Below, one piece after another: positions 22,857 through 34,305 of a DNA stretch of 64,000 bases. Position 1 is the stretch's first letter; every line of letters starts with the position of its first letter. Under the pieces are notes generated by a model that was not told where the DNA came from, ran no database searches, and worked only from the letters and a program-made list of their open reading frames with translations. This DNA is from Lamellibrachia satsuma (lineage: Eukaryota; Annelida; Polychaeta; Sabellida; Siboglinidae): the NCBI GenBank assembly GCA_033239005.1, contig BSQZ01000050.1:3531001-3595000 (forward strand). The letters run 5' to 3'. The position numbers and the translations under genes were made by a program.

Positions 22857-23362
22857 CCATTCACTATTTCACATTCCATTCAATAATTAATATTCCATTC
22901 ACAACTGTTTATAATGTAAGAATCCATGGAATGAGTCCCTTTGGTAACTAAAAATTAAAAACTTCATATATGAAGCTGTGAACACCTACACTGTTATGTA
23001 CACTGTGTATAAAATGTATAAGTGTGTGTAATTCAATTAATGTAATAACAGTAGCATATACAAATGACACTTGCTTTGCGGTCTACGCCTTTTTTGCTGT
23101 AACAACGTGCCCCGTATGATGTAACAACTTATCATGCTTACGGGGCTAGTTACTACAGTCAACTACGTCTGGAAAACTTCAAATATCTACCTAACTACAA
23201 TACGGAATATCAATGATATGGTACATTTTATTAACACGAATAATACATTTAATGTATAAGTTGACAGAAATAATGTATCTAACATACTTTTCAAAAGAAG
23301 TGACTTGAACTGAATTGCAACAACTAGCCCCGGTCTCCCCTACAACTAGCACTGGTCTCCCC

Positions 23363-23640
23363 TACACACAAAGCTGCGGGCGGTTCATTCCGCGTGGCGT
23401 GAACGAAACGCCTGGCCTTTGAATGAAACGCCTGTGTATTTAACTGTGTATCTTTGGTGCACGACATAAAATCATATCATGTATCGTCATTATTACATTA
23501 AAGATATACCATAACTTATATTAAATTATATCATTGTCTTGTACACAAATTGAGTATATATCCATCAGACTGGTTGTTTGATTGCCTTGTTAGGGCTGTT
23601 GTTACAATAAACATTCCACAGCACATATAGGTCAAGTCTT
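23363..23640. repeat. 195-bp tandem repeat, right part
   Basis: It continues the array seen at 21,240-21,850, starting with the same cacaaagctgcgggcggttc block that would follow the left part if the inserted element were absent. Confidence 0.7.
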
Positions 23641-23739
23641 GTCTTTCTCCATGAATTAAGTTTTCCTGGGGAAAATCAGCTCCTTACACTATCTACTTTT
23701 AAAATATTCTATATTTTAGTTTTATTTAATTTTTGCAGT

Positions 23740-23849
23740 TTTATGTAAAATATGTATTTTACGTATTTTATAGCGTTACTTAATTTATGCAGTTTCATGT
23801 AAAGCACCTGAGAGCATTTTTATTGGATTCTGGCGCTATATAAATTCTG

Positions 23850-23883
<34 letters not shown>
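23740..23883 (+). mobile_element. L2-like LINE 3' tail with (TAA)n
   Basis: The blocks gtaaagcacctgagagcatt and ggcgctatataaattctg, followed by a run of eleven TAA-type triplets, match the usual 3' UTR and tail of L2-type LINEs. No coding part remains. Confidence 0.55.
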
Positions 23884-23884
<1 letters not shown>

Positions 23885-24074
23885 TCGGCCCCTGGAAGTA
23901 AGACGGCTCCCAGCACATACGCAAACTATGATACTCCGAACATCCCAAAATCTGGCACAAAATGAACCTAACATCTATCGGATACACACCCTGAAAATTC
24001 AGCAACATGAGACAAAACAGTTGTGATTAAATCAGCATTTTTTAACTTTTATATGCACTGTTATATGCTCTGAT

Positions 24075-25876
24075 CTGTGGTGCGAGGTGGTCGTGTGGTA
24101 AAGCATCGGACTTTTGCTCGAGGGGACTGGGGTTCAAAATAACCTGTGGTAGAACATCGGACTTTCGGTCGAAGGGATCAGGGTTCAAAACCCCCTGTGG
24201 TAGAGCATCGGACTTTTGATCAAAGGGACCAGGGTTCAAAACCACCTGTGGTAGAACATCGGACTTTCGGTCGAAGGGACTGGGGTCAAACCCACCTGTG
24301 GTAGAACAATGGACTTTCAGTCGAAGGGACCGGGGTTCAAAACCACCTGTGGTAGAAAATCGGACTTTCAGTCGAAGGGACCGGGGTTCAAAACCACCTG
24401 TGGTAGAACAATGGACTTTCAGTCGAATGGACCGGGGTTCAAACCCACCTGTGGTAGAACATCGGACTTTCAGTCGAAGGGACCGGGGTCAAAACCACCT
24501 GTGGTAGAACAATGGACTTTCAGTCGAAGGGACCGGGGTTCAAAACCACCTGTGGTAGAACATCGGACTTTCAGTCGAAGGGACCGGGGGTCAAAACCAC
24601 CTGTGGTAGAACAATGGACTTTCAGTCGAAGTGACTGGGGTTCAAAACCACCTGTGGTAGAACATCGGACTTTCAGTCGAAGGGACCGGGGGTCAAACCC
24701 ACCTGTGGTAGAACAATGGACTTTCAGTCGAAGGGACCGGGGTTCAAACCCACCTGTGGTAGAACAATGGACTTTCAGTCGAAGGGACCAGGGTTCAAAC
24801 CCACCTGTGGTAGAACAATGGACTTTCAGTCGAAGGGACCGGGGTTCAAAACCACCTGTGGTAGAACAATGGACTTTCGGTCGAAGGGACCGGGTTCAAA
24901 ACCACATGTGGTAGAACAATGGACTTTCGGTCAAAGGGACCGGGGTTCAAACCCACCTGTGGTAGAACAATGGACTTTCAGTCGAAGGGACTGGGGTTCA
25001 AACCCACCTGTGGTAGATCAATGGACTTTCAGTCGAAGGGACTGGGGTTCAAACCCACCTGTGGTAGAACAATGGACTTTCAGTCGAAGGGACTGGGGTT
25101 CAAACCCACCTGTGGTAGAACAATGGACTTTCGGTCGAAGGGACCGGGGTTCAAAACCACCTGTGGTAGAACAATGGACTTTCGGTCGAAGGGACTGGGG
25201 TTCAAACCCACCTGTGGTAGAACAATGGACTTTCAGTCGAAGGGACTGGGGTTCAAACCCACCTGTGGTAGATCAATGGACTTTCAGTCGAAGGGACTGG
25301 GGTTCAAACCCACCTGTGGTAGAACAATGGACTTTCAGTCGAAGGGACTGGGGTTCAAACCCACCTGTGGTAGAACATCGGACTTTCGGTCGAAGGGACC
25401 GGGGTTCAAAACCACTTGTGGTAGAACAATGGACTTTCGGTCGAAGGGACCGGGTTCAAAACCACCTGTGGTAGAACATCGGACTTTCGGTCGAATGGAC
25501 TGGGGTTCAAAACCACCTGTGGTAGAACAATGGACTTTCAGTCGAAGGGACCGGGGTTCAAAACCACCTGTAGTAGAGCATCGGACTTTTGATCGAAGGG
25601 ACCGGGGTTCAAAACCACCTGTGGTAGAACAATGGACTTTCGGTCGAAGGGACCGGGGTTCAAAACCACCTGTGGTAGAACAATGGACTTTCGGTCGAAG
25701 GGACCGGGGTCAAAATCACCTGTGGTAGAACTTCGGACTTTCTGTCAAAGGAACCGGGGTTCAAAACCACCTGTGGTAGAACATCAGACTTTCGGTCGAA
25801 GGGACCGGGGTTCAAAACCACCTGTGGCAGAACATCAGACTTTCGGTCGAAGGGACCGGGGGTCAAACCCACCTGC
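24075..25876. repeat. Tandem array of a 51-bp tRNA-Lys-like core, about 35 units
   Basis: Units of 50-51 bp repeat the pattern gtggtagaacatcggacttt, then a TCGAAGGGACCGGGG-like block and ttcaaacccacct. Aligned by eye to animal tRNA-Lys, each unit spans the D-arm (gtagagc block), the anticodon loop (cttttga in the best units near 24,212 and 25,588) and the T-arm, with a B-box-like ggttcaaa, but lacks the acceptor stem. The first unit (24,075-24,150) extends further 5' and may be the founding tRNA-like head. Groups of units alternate aacaatgg and aacatcgg variants and a block of several units is repeated (near 24,963 and 25,221), a higher-order pattern. Because 51 is divisible by three, long repetitive frames exist; I do not regard them as genes. 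Confidence 0.85.
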
Positions 25877-28210
25877 TGCTTTTTTAAAACCTGAGCAATT
25901 TCGTTCACCCCTCTTTGCCATGTTTTTCGAAAGAAGCACTAAAAGCTGTTGGTCCCTTCTACCTTGGTGTCTATGCCAGGCGAAGTAAAAGATCCCTCAC
26001 AAGGGGTATGTGTGTAACCTGACGTGCACTCAAAGAGTGGTGGTCTCTATCTCTAACCGGTTCCTGGCGTGTGAGATGCTCTGAGCAGGCAGTGTGGATG
26101 ACATGTAGAAACACGCCGCAGGACTTACAAAGAAAATAATTTAATAATAATGATATAATTGATAATTGGTAGTAGTAAACTGCTAAATATATAGATTAAC
26201 AAAGCGAAATGTTATGATAAATCCATCACTTTCTTTGACACAGCATTCAAGAAAAAATATTAAAATTTGAGTAGAACCATGGGAGTTCACATGGTTCAGC
26301 AAATTGTACTTATGTATACTTATTCTAATAATGCAGATGCAGCGTGTGCAATGTATATATGCCAATGTCTAAATATGCTATTAAAATAGCAGAACTGCAT
26401 CAGTGATTGATAATGAAAACATGTTATTACGTGTATTGCAAATTATACTTCAGGTGTGCCCCACCTTCCCCTATATGCACGACATGCACAAGACATTGAT
26501 CCTACAAAGAGGTGCTACACACTCTTTGCAAGTTTCTTTCCTTCACATTTTGTTTTCAAATTTTATGTATATGGAATCAGATTGTTCAATAATAACACAC
26601 TAAATGAACAAATTAGAGAACAAAGTGCTTTTTAAATGCAGTAATTAGGACTACTGTCCTGTCTTTATTTTTAGTCTGAATGAAAATAAGAAAAATCATG
26701 TCACGTTCTAAATATTTGCGCAATCAAAATGAGCCTTTCATGGGCAAAATTAATTTTGCATAATTATAAATAACCATAATTTTTATTTGTAAAAAATAAC
26801 ACACAGTACTCCCAGTCACCCACTCTGAAACATTGTAAAATAAAAACATTGAAGTGGGGTAGCTTGGGGGTCATGTGGACTACAATTACATTGTCAATAT
26901 CATTAACTTTATCAAATGATTTCTGCTTAAGCAACATAAACCTCCATTATTTAATGTTTAATGTGTGCTTTTTGTATCCATGTATTTAGACAACAGACAC
27001 AGAAGATATTTTTGCCACCCAAATAGTGATCAAATAGCACCAGAATTGTCAAAAAAACTACAATACTTGATTAATTAATTGATTCAGTAAATGTAATTTG
27101 GTGATGATATTAAAAAGGCTGAAGGCATTGAATGGGTTTAGAGGGTGTGCACAGCCAGTAGTGTTTGGAAGCAAAAAGCAAACACCAGCAGGGATTGAAC
27201 CTGCCACACACCACTGAAACACCATTACCATCAACACCACAACTTGGCAGAGTGGCTACACAAACAATTGACCAAGGCTGTGGTGAATTCAAAAATGAAT
27301 TGGAATTATTCAATTAAATTCCTGAATTTGAATTGAAAGATTTTGAGTAAGTTAAATCGTTGAGTCATTTTCTTGTGCTGGTGCGATCTGGCTTTATTTC
27401 CAGTGTGGTCCTCAATCCAACCCTAGAATTGTATACGAACTCAAAGTCTTTGTAGCAGCTAAACATACATTTGTACATGATTTGAAGATCTGAGGCGAGA
27501 CCATTAATGTTGTCCCAATTTGAACAAATGGTCTGCTTGGCAATGTTACCATGTGGGAATTGGCAATTTGAAAAAAGAACTGTTCAAATCAAACTATGGT
27601 GGGGTGTGATGAGCTAACTTTGATTTCAATACAGGTTGCAGCTCCTGCTCTAAGATAACATTTGTTGTCTGTCTGCACATATCTGAAACCATGCCCTTTA
27701 TGTGTGCTACGAATGTGTGAAGCCATAGCCACCCCAATGGGGCATCTTAACAATTAGTAATTGGCTTGGTCAGGTATTTTTGAACGCATCAATTTATCAG
27801 CCTACTGGTCTTTCATATTGTTTGATTAACGGCTCAGCCATTGTTTGTACATTGTTTACAATTACTATCAGTTGGAATAACATGCAAATAAACCTGATAT
27901 TTTGTAAGTTTGCGGCAATAGATGTAATTGCAAAGTAATATGCTATTATCTATTACTTTATTTACCATTACTTTTGAAAAACATTCCGCTATTATTAAAA
28001 AAAAACATTTATTACAATTGCATATGACTATTATCCCATGCATTTGCATTGAAAAAACTCCTATAGAATTAATTTGGAATTGAAAGATTTGAGCTGGAAT
28101 TTGAATGAAATGAAAAACATTTATTGAATTTGAATTGATTAAATTGAAAGTAATTGGAATTGATTAAATTTACCCCAGCCCTGCAACTGACTATGTTGGT
28201 ATTGTAAAAA
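25877..28210. other. No gene seen; possible SINE pieces
   Basis: Sequence after the tRNA-like array up to about 26,100 could be the body of a SINE whose head expanded into the array (inference). At 27,140-27,255 the minus strand has a B-box-like ggttcaatccc within a tRNA-like region, perhaps another SINE. The rest is AT-rich with low-complexity aattgaatttgaattg stretches near 27,290 and 28,080-28,170. Confidence 0.4.
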
Positions 28211-28214
28211 AATT

Positions 28215-31200
28215 AAAATAAACGATCTGAACAAACATAAACTCCAACTGTTTGTGAATATTTCATCTGTGGAACCATCCATGTCTGTTGGCAACACGTC
28301 TGCCAAGCACCCTTGTTATGCCTGTTTCTTGCCTTTCTTCTTCGTCGAACGCTCAGGAAGGGACTCCAGTTCCTTATATGAAAATATGTTCCTCCAGTAG
28401 GCCATATATCTTTTCTTTCACTGGTGTTTCTGTAGGCCAGGTTGCCTTGCTCTCGTTTTGGTGTGTAGCACAATCTTGCAGGTGTTCCACTGTCATTGGA
28501 GCCATGCCACAAGGACACATGTTTGTGTCTCCAATGTGTAGTTTTGTGCGCAAATGGTGCCTGAGTCTGCAGTATCCAGTCCTGGGACGCACCATTAAGA
28601 CCTGGTCTTCTCTGGACAGCTGGTAAAAGTTGTCCTCACAGTTGTAGCTGGGATGTTGTTTCAGCCATCTCTTCTTCTCCTTGTGATACACTGTGGTTTT
28701 TGCTTCTTTGTAAGTGACCTCCCTCTCTTCTTGATCCAGTTTTCCCCCTCCTTTGTCAATTGGTCCACTTCCTCGTTTCCCGGGATGTTGCAGTGTGTTG
28801 GGATCCACTGGAGCAATGTCTGTCTGGTGGCGTTCTGCAGTACAGACATGGTACTGGCAAGGATTAGTTCCTTGTTTTGGGGGTTGGATAGTGTCAGCAT
28901 CACCGACAGTGCATCAGAGAAGATGACGACTTGTTGTGTGTGTCCTCTCTCTGTTCTACCAACATCATAGCTGCTGTCTTCAAGGCCTGGGCTTCAGCTT
29001 TGTAATTTGTGGAGTGTCTTCCTGTAGGGATGGCCTGTTGGACCTTTCTTCCATCCTTCAGATTCAAGAGAATCCCTCAACCCCCATTGCGGGTTGCTTC
29101 TTCCGCAGAGCAGTCTGTGTACGCATGTCCAGATGTCAAGGGGCTAGGTTTGCTCAATGTACTCCATGATGAGTGCCTTCTTTTCTGCATCTGTCTGGAT
29201 TCCCTTCTTCGGGATGCCTGGGATGATGTCCCTAATGAGTGGAAACTCTTCCAGGCATGGAGTGTACAGTGCGTTGGGATTGACTTGTTCGTGTGGTCCA
29301 TGAGCTCTGAGTCTTTCCTCTCCAGTATTCATGCTTGGTGGATGAAGCTGCTTCGCTTCAGTCTGCCTTTAGTCTGAGTATACATCCTGTTGTGCATGGG
29401 GTGGTTTTCCAGTGGCTTGAACTTGGCAGATTGCGTGAGTAGTCTTGTGTCTCTTCTTATTTCCATGGACTGCAGTCCAGTGAGTGTTTCCAAGGAATGA
29501 ATTGGTGTTGATTTCAGGGCCCCAGTCATGATTCTTAAGGCCTGACTCTGAACCTTGGAGACTCTCTGGAAGTTGATATTTGCAGCTGTCCCCAGTAAGA
29601 TATTCCATACTCGAGCACTGGTCTGATGCGTCTCTTGTAGAGCTTCTTTTGAATGTTGTGATCTGCTCCGCATGACGATCCTGAAACCTTTTTCATCAGT
29701 GCCATGAGTAGGTTAGCTCTTCTGGTGCACTGGTCTATCTGTTTCTTCCAGGTCATCCTGCAGTCAACGATAATCCCAAGGTAAGTTGGTGTTTCATCAA
29801 GGGACAGGTTGTGGCCTCTGATCTGCAGGTTGGCTTTCATTTCTTTGTTGGCGAGGCTGAAGATTGTGTAGGTGGTTTTCTTTATGTTAAGGTTGACCAG
29901 CCAAGTCCACTGCTCGATTTTCTTGAGTGTTTCTTTCATTCGAACAGCAGCTGTAGTGATGTACTCCTGTGAGCAGAAGATGACCAGGTCGTCGGCATAG
30001 ATGGCTCCATGTGTGCAGCGAGGGATGTCATTTAGAATATCATTGATGTAAATGATAAATAGTGTAGGTGAGAGTACCCCCTCCCTGTGGCACGTCCTGT
30101 CTTATTTCTACTGTGGTGATTCTTGTTTTGGACTCGAGCCTTCCTGTTGATCAGGTACCGACATATCCATATGTATATGCGGCCAGATATTCCACATTGG
30201 TGCATTTTCAGCTTCATACCATCTCCCCACCCTCTGTCGAATGCTTTTTCCAGGTCAATCCAGATTGTGAGTGTATGCTTTTTGTCCTGGAGGGCATCTT
30301 TAATTTCTTGGGCAGTGTAGGTCACTTGATCTTCTGTGGATCTGTTTTGTTTGAGTGATGATCTGCTGCTTCTCCAGATACCACGTTAGCCTGTTGTTGA
30401 TCAGCCTTTCCATCAGGGCCCACCTGTTGAATCAGTTCGTTGGTGACTGGTCCTGGTGACTTTTCCTTCTTCAGCAGTTTGATTGCCTCTTCAAGTTCTT
30501 GTGATGTGAAAGGGGTTGTCATCACATTTTCTTCTGGTTCCATGTCATGGAACTGCTTCTGAGCTTCTCTAACTTCTTTTCTTCTGTCTTCAGGACTTCA
30601 ACATCATTGACGTTTTGGAAATTGTTCATGAAGTAGTCGGCTGCTTGTTTACCACTCAGTAGCTTTTGGTTTTGCTCTATAATTACTGGTGCTGAGGCTG
30701 ATATTTTATCACTCATTGCTCGAGCAAGTTTCCATAATATGTTTCCATCTTTGTCCAGAATTATATACTCAGTCTTCTTGATCCAGGTGCCGCATGCAGC
30801 TTGAGTGTAAGACCGTTTGTATTCTGAAGTTGTCTGTTTGAGCGCGATGTTGATGCGTCTTGCTCTACCTTCTATCTAACTGAGGAGACTCTGTCTTCAA
30901 TGTGCTGCAGTTCTTCAATCCAATATGGCCTGTAGTTTCTTCTGGTTCCTCTTGAGATGGTCTCGTTTGCCACTTTCAGGACAGCTGCATTAAAAGCCTT
31001 TACCATTTGATATGTGTCCTTTTTCTTTGTCTTAATGTTTTCTGTGCATATGTCTTTCAGGTCAGAGTAGAAGTCCCATTTGGCTTTTCGGTAGTTTCAT
31101 CTAGGTAGCATCTTGCAATCTTCTGACTGTTGGTCCAATGCCAGTTTGATTGTTTTGTGGTCACTGCCCCCAGCTGGCTCTTGGATTTGATATGGAGGTT

Positions 31201-31404
31201 GTCAGTCGTAAAAGCCAGATCTGGCGTTGATGTTGTCCTCCAGTGGCGAGAGAAGTAGGTCGGAGGGTCATCTGCATTTTAGCAGCTACAGGTTCCTGTC
31301 GATCTGCCAGTCTTCCATCTCCTCTCCTCTCCTCTTCTGTCTGCTTCTTTATATCCCCAGCTTTGAGAATGACTGTTGAAGTCTGCTACAACCATGCAGT
31401 TCTC
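28215..31404 (-). pseudogene. I-type LINE with endonuclease end, RT and RNase H
   Basis: In order on the minus strand: endonuclease C-terminus (VVADFNSHSQSWGY near 31,360; GGSDHKTIKL near 31,150), linker, RT with WIDLEKAFDRGW (30,250), IYADDLVIF (about 29,990), LGIIVDCRMTWKKQID and RPVLEYGISYWG, then an RNase H domain (TDCSAEEATRNGG near 29,100; YKAEAQALKTA; WIPTHCNIPGNEEVDQL near 28,780) and a C-terminal Cys-rich tail (MCPCGMAPMTVEHLQDC). The RT-RNase H order places it among I/R1-like LINEs. Several stops and frameshifts separate the blocks, so it is dead. It is cut on the 5' side at about 31,404, exactly where the next element begins. Confidence 0.88.
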
Positions 31405-31411
31405 TTCCGCC

Positions 31412-34298
31412 CGAGGTTATAAACCGTACTCAAACTCAAGCTCAAGTCTGTGCTCAAGTCTGAGATTTCATGCTCACCAGAGTTTTCGTGCTCAACCGAG
31501 ATTATCAAACGTCTTGAGTACGTACTCAGCTGAGTACGAAACGACGCGGTTTTTTCAAATGCACAAGCGGCCAAGTGGAACTCTCTTTTTGAAAAAAGAT
31601 AACAAAGATACTTCCGCATATAAACAGTGGTGGACGAAGAATTTCGGCTGCAAGCGTCTCTTTTGCGGGAAAAAGCGCCGGAGAAAAATCAACCCATCAC
31701 CAATATCACACGCTGTGTGGAAAGTCGAGCACACATTGAACGATTTAACAGACAGAACGAGACGAGTCACAAGATAAAACTGTCTAAAAATAAAAAATAG
31801 CAAAAAGTAATACCTCGCAAAGCAATAGCAAAAAGTAAGACTGCCCCAACTAAGCGATTCGGCAGCCTAAGTAAATATGTTTGCCATGTTCATTTAGCGT
31901 AGTAACTAGAACTTCTGGAAATGTACCGAGGAACACGACAAGTTATACTTTTTTTAATGAATGCAAGTGTTAATATAACATCAATTTCGTTACAAAATAT
32001 ATTATATTTATGCTGTCAAAGGTAAACAATAATGACATTACCTAAATCCGTGGTTCATTATAATATTTTGTTTTAATATTTCATTAGAATGTCCATTGTT
32101 TCCATAATCTATACATGCGTGTAACAATACACACGTACTGGAAAGAGGAGTACAAAAATAAACATTTTGTGAGACAAAGGTTCAGTTTCATAGTTTTGAT
32201 CATTCTATGTGTACTGAATATGTAAAAACTACTCTGTTCAAATCATGATGTACCTAGGCTATGGCTATACAATTGAACTATAGTCCATACACTTGTCTGG
32301 TGGAACCATACGTCAGAGTCACGTAGAAGACTCTGTGTGGTACACAGTGATGTATTCAGATTGTTGAGCAGTGAACCCAGAAACAGAAGTATTTGTCAAA
32401 ACTAAGAAATAGCGGTGTTAACTAATTTTATTTGCCCCCTTAGCCTAGGCTTAGGTTTGACGTCCGTTGTCACATGTTTGTGTCACGAGGATTACCACTG
32501 TTAGTAGTCTATAATTTTAGTCCAGCCTATCTTTTATATGGGTGTAGTATTACAGAGTAAAGTGATTGAAATTAATCGATGATATGCTAAAACGGATTTC
32601 TTTGAATATCACAGAAAGGTTTGTATTACTCCTTAATGATTAATATTTTTATAGATAATAAAACAAATATAGTACTAATACAATATCAAACAGTAAAGTG
32701 TAAACTGAAAGAGTAAGCTATGTTATCATTGATTTGTAGTGGTAATTCTTAATAATAATAATTATGATGAGAGTGCCCAAGCGAATATATTATTTGCGCT
32801 TTTAATCGCTGTTTTCACTAACACCTTGCTTAGTTTAGTGTGGCATGTCTCTTACTTAATGATTGTATAGCTATATTTGCCAGTACTTTATATTCCAATC
32901 ACATACTTTTCCCAAAGTATGATGTTCTTCTTTGTCTAAGAAAAGTCGTGATATCTTTGTATCTATTATTTGGAAAATTTGCATTTACTATAAATTATAG
33001 GGAAGGTGTAAACACTATATTAGAGCTGTAGTTTGTCACCTGCACTAGTTCGTTCTTAGATTTCCTGCGGCATTGGAGTAGTAAGGCTAGAACAGCATTA
33101 TGTTTAACATCAATAACCTACAATTTTACTTTTTGCGGTAGCCTAAATATAGACATATGGAAGTTTTTTTACATATTGTTCAATTTGAACAATCTCTTAA
33201 AAACTCAACAACACAAGTGTTACGTTATCCTGGATGTGTGTGTTGCATATTTTGCATGTATATTCTACTTCCAAAGGGCACCCACTATGTGAAGTCCTAC
33301 CCCTAAGCTATAGCTGCCTTGGCCTGGGATAGCATTTTTTTTATATTTCATATACATACATCCTTCGCCCTGGCCTGGGGTCGGGCTGCATGAATAATAT
33401 AAATATAGCATGGTATGTAAGCTTAATCCAGTTGATATAATATTTACATTAGCTATATTATGTTATAGACACATAATTATATATTATTTGCTATATTCCC
33501 AACTCAAAACTGGCGAAATGTTTTAAAACACTGCCTAATTCTTTACAGTGACAAAACGAAGTGGCTGTATTGCTATGGCATGGCCCATGGGCCATGACAT
33601 TGTCATTGTCATTGGCATTGGCAGTTCACGGAATAATTTTATTTTGCAGCACACATACACTTCGCATATATCGTATTGGTATGCCTTAATGTCCAGTATG
33701 GCATGTTTTAAATCGTTCAAATAAACCACATAGTTTTAATTTCTGTAGACACATTTCGTGTGAATCATGACTCTGACTCGGCAGTTGAAATATAATGTTG
33801 TCGTCTTGCAGCAGCTGTAAATGAATGGTCCCCGTCGCCAAAAAAGCCGCAACTAAAAGTAAACTATCACTTGTTTTGCGGTGTCTGTCGCTGCTGCGGT
33901 TATATTTGGCAAATGTTCGTTAAATAGTGCAATTTTAGCCATCAAACAAAATCTTTCACAAATGTCGTATTCCATCAGGTCTTCATACGGATAAAACTCG
34001 GAAGTAGGCGGCCTGGACCCTAAAATCGGACAGCTTATCTTCTCAAAACGGACGAACTTTCAACGAGTTCAATACATTTATGCGTGAGCTGCCATTTTTA
34101 TTTATGCTTGAGCACGGCGTTGAGCATGGTCTTGAGCATACTCAGGATTTCAGCATTTCGTGCTCAACGCTGAGCACGATTTCGTGCTCAAGATGTTTTA
34201 TAACCTCGCCTGAGTTTGAGCATAGTGTGAAAACGAGGCTTGAGGCTGAGCATGAAACCGTGCTCAATTGAGTTGAGTACGGTTTGTAACCAGCCTCG
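31412..34298. mobile_element. 2.9-kb DNA element with inverted ends and 7-bp duplication
   Basis: The left end cgaggttataaaccgtactc and the right end (reverse complement cgaggctggttacaaaccgt) are inverted with small gaps. The sequence ttccgcc occurs immediately outside each end (31,405-31,411 and 34,299-34,305), a 7-bp target duplication. Both subterminal regions (31,430-31,540 and 34,080-34,290) are packed with short ttgagcacg / gctcaag repeats, likely transposase binding sites. The middle is AT-rich and shows no transposase, so the element is probably non-autonomous. The superfamily is unclear. Confidence 0.8.
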
Positions 34299-34305
34299 TT
34301 CCGCC

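Noticed and set aside
24075..25876. CRISPR-like array
   Set aside because: Units are contiguous without unique spacers, in an animal genome.
24298..25988. Frames of 17-residue repeats (MDFQSKGPGFKPTCGRT type), up to 269 residues
   Set aside because: The period equals the 51-bp tandem unit, two frames are open at once, and the unit is tRNA-like; a protein role is not supported.
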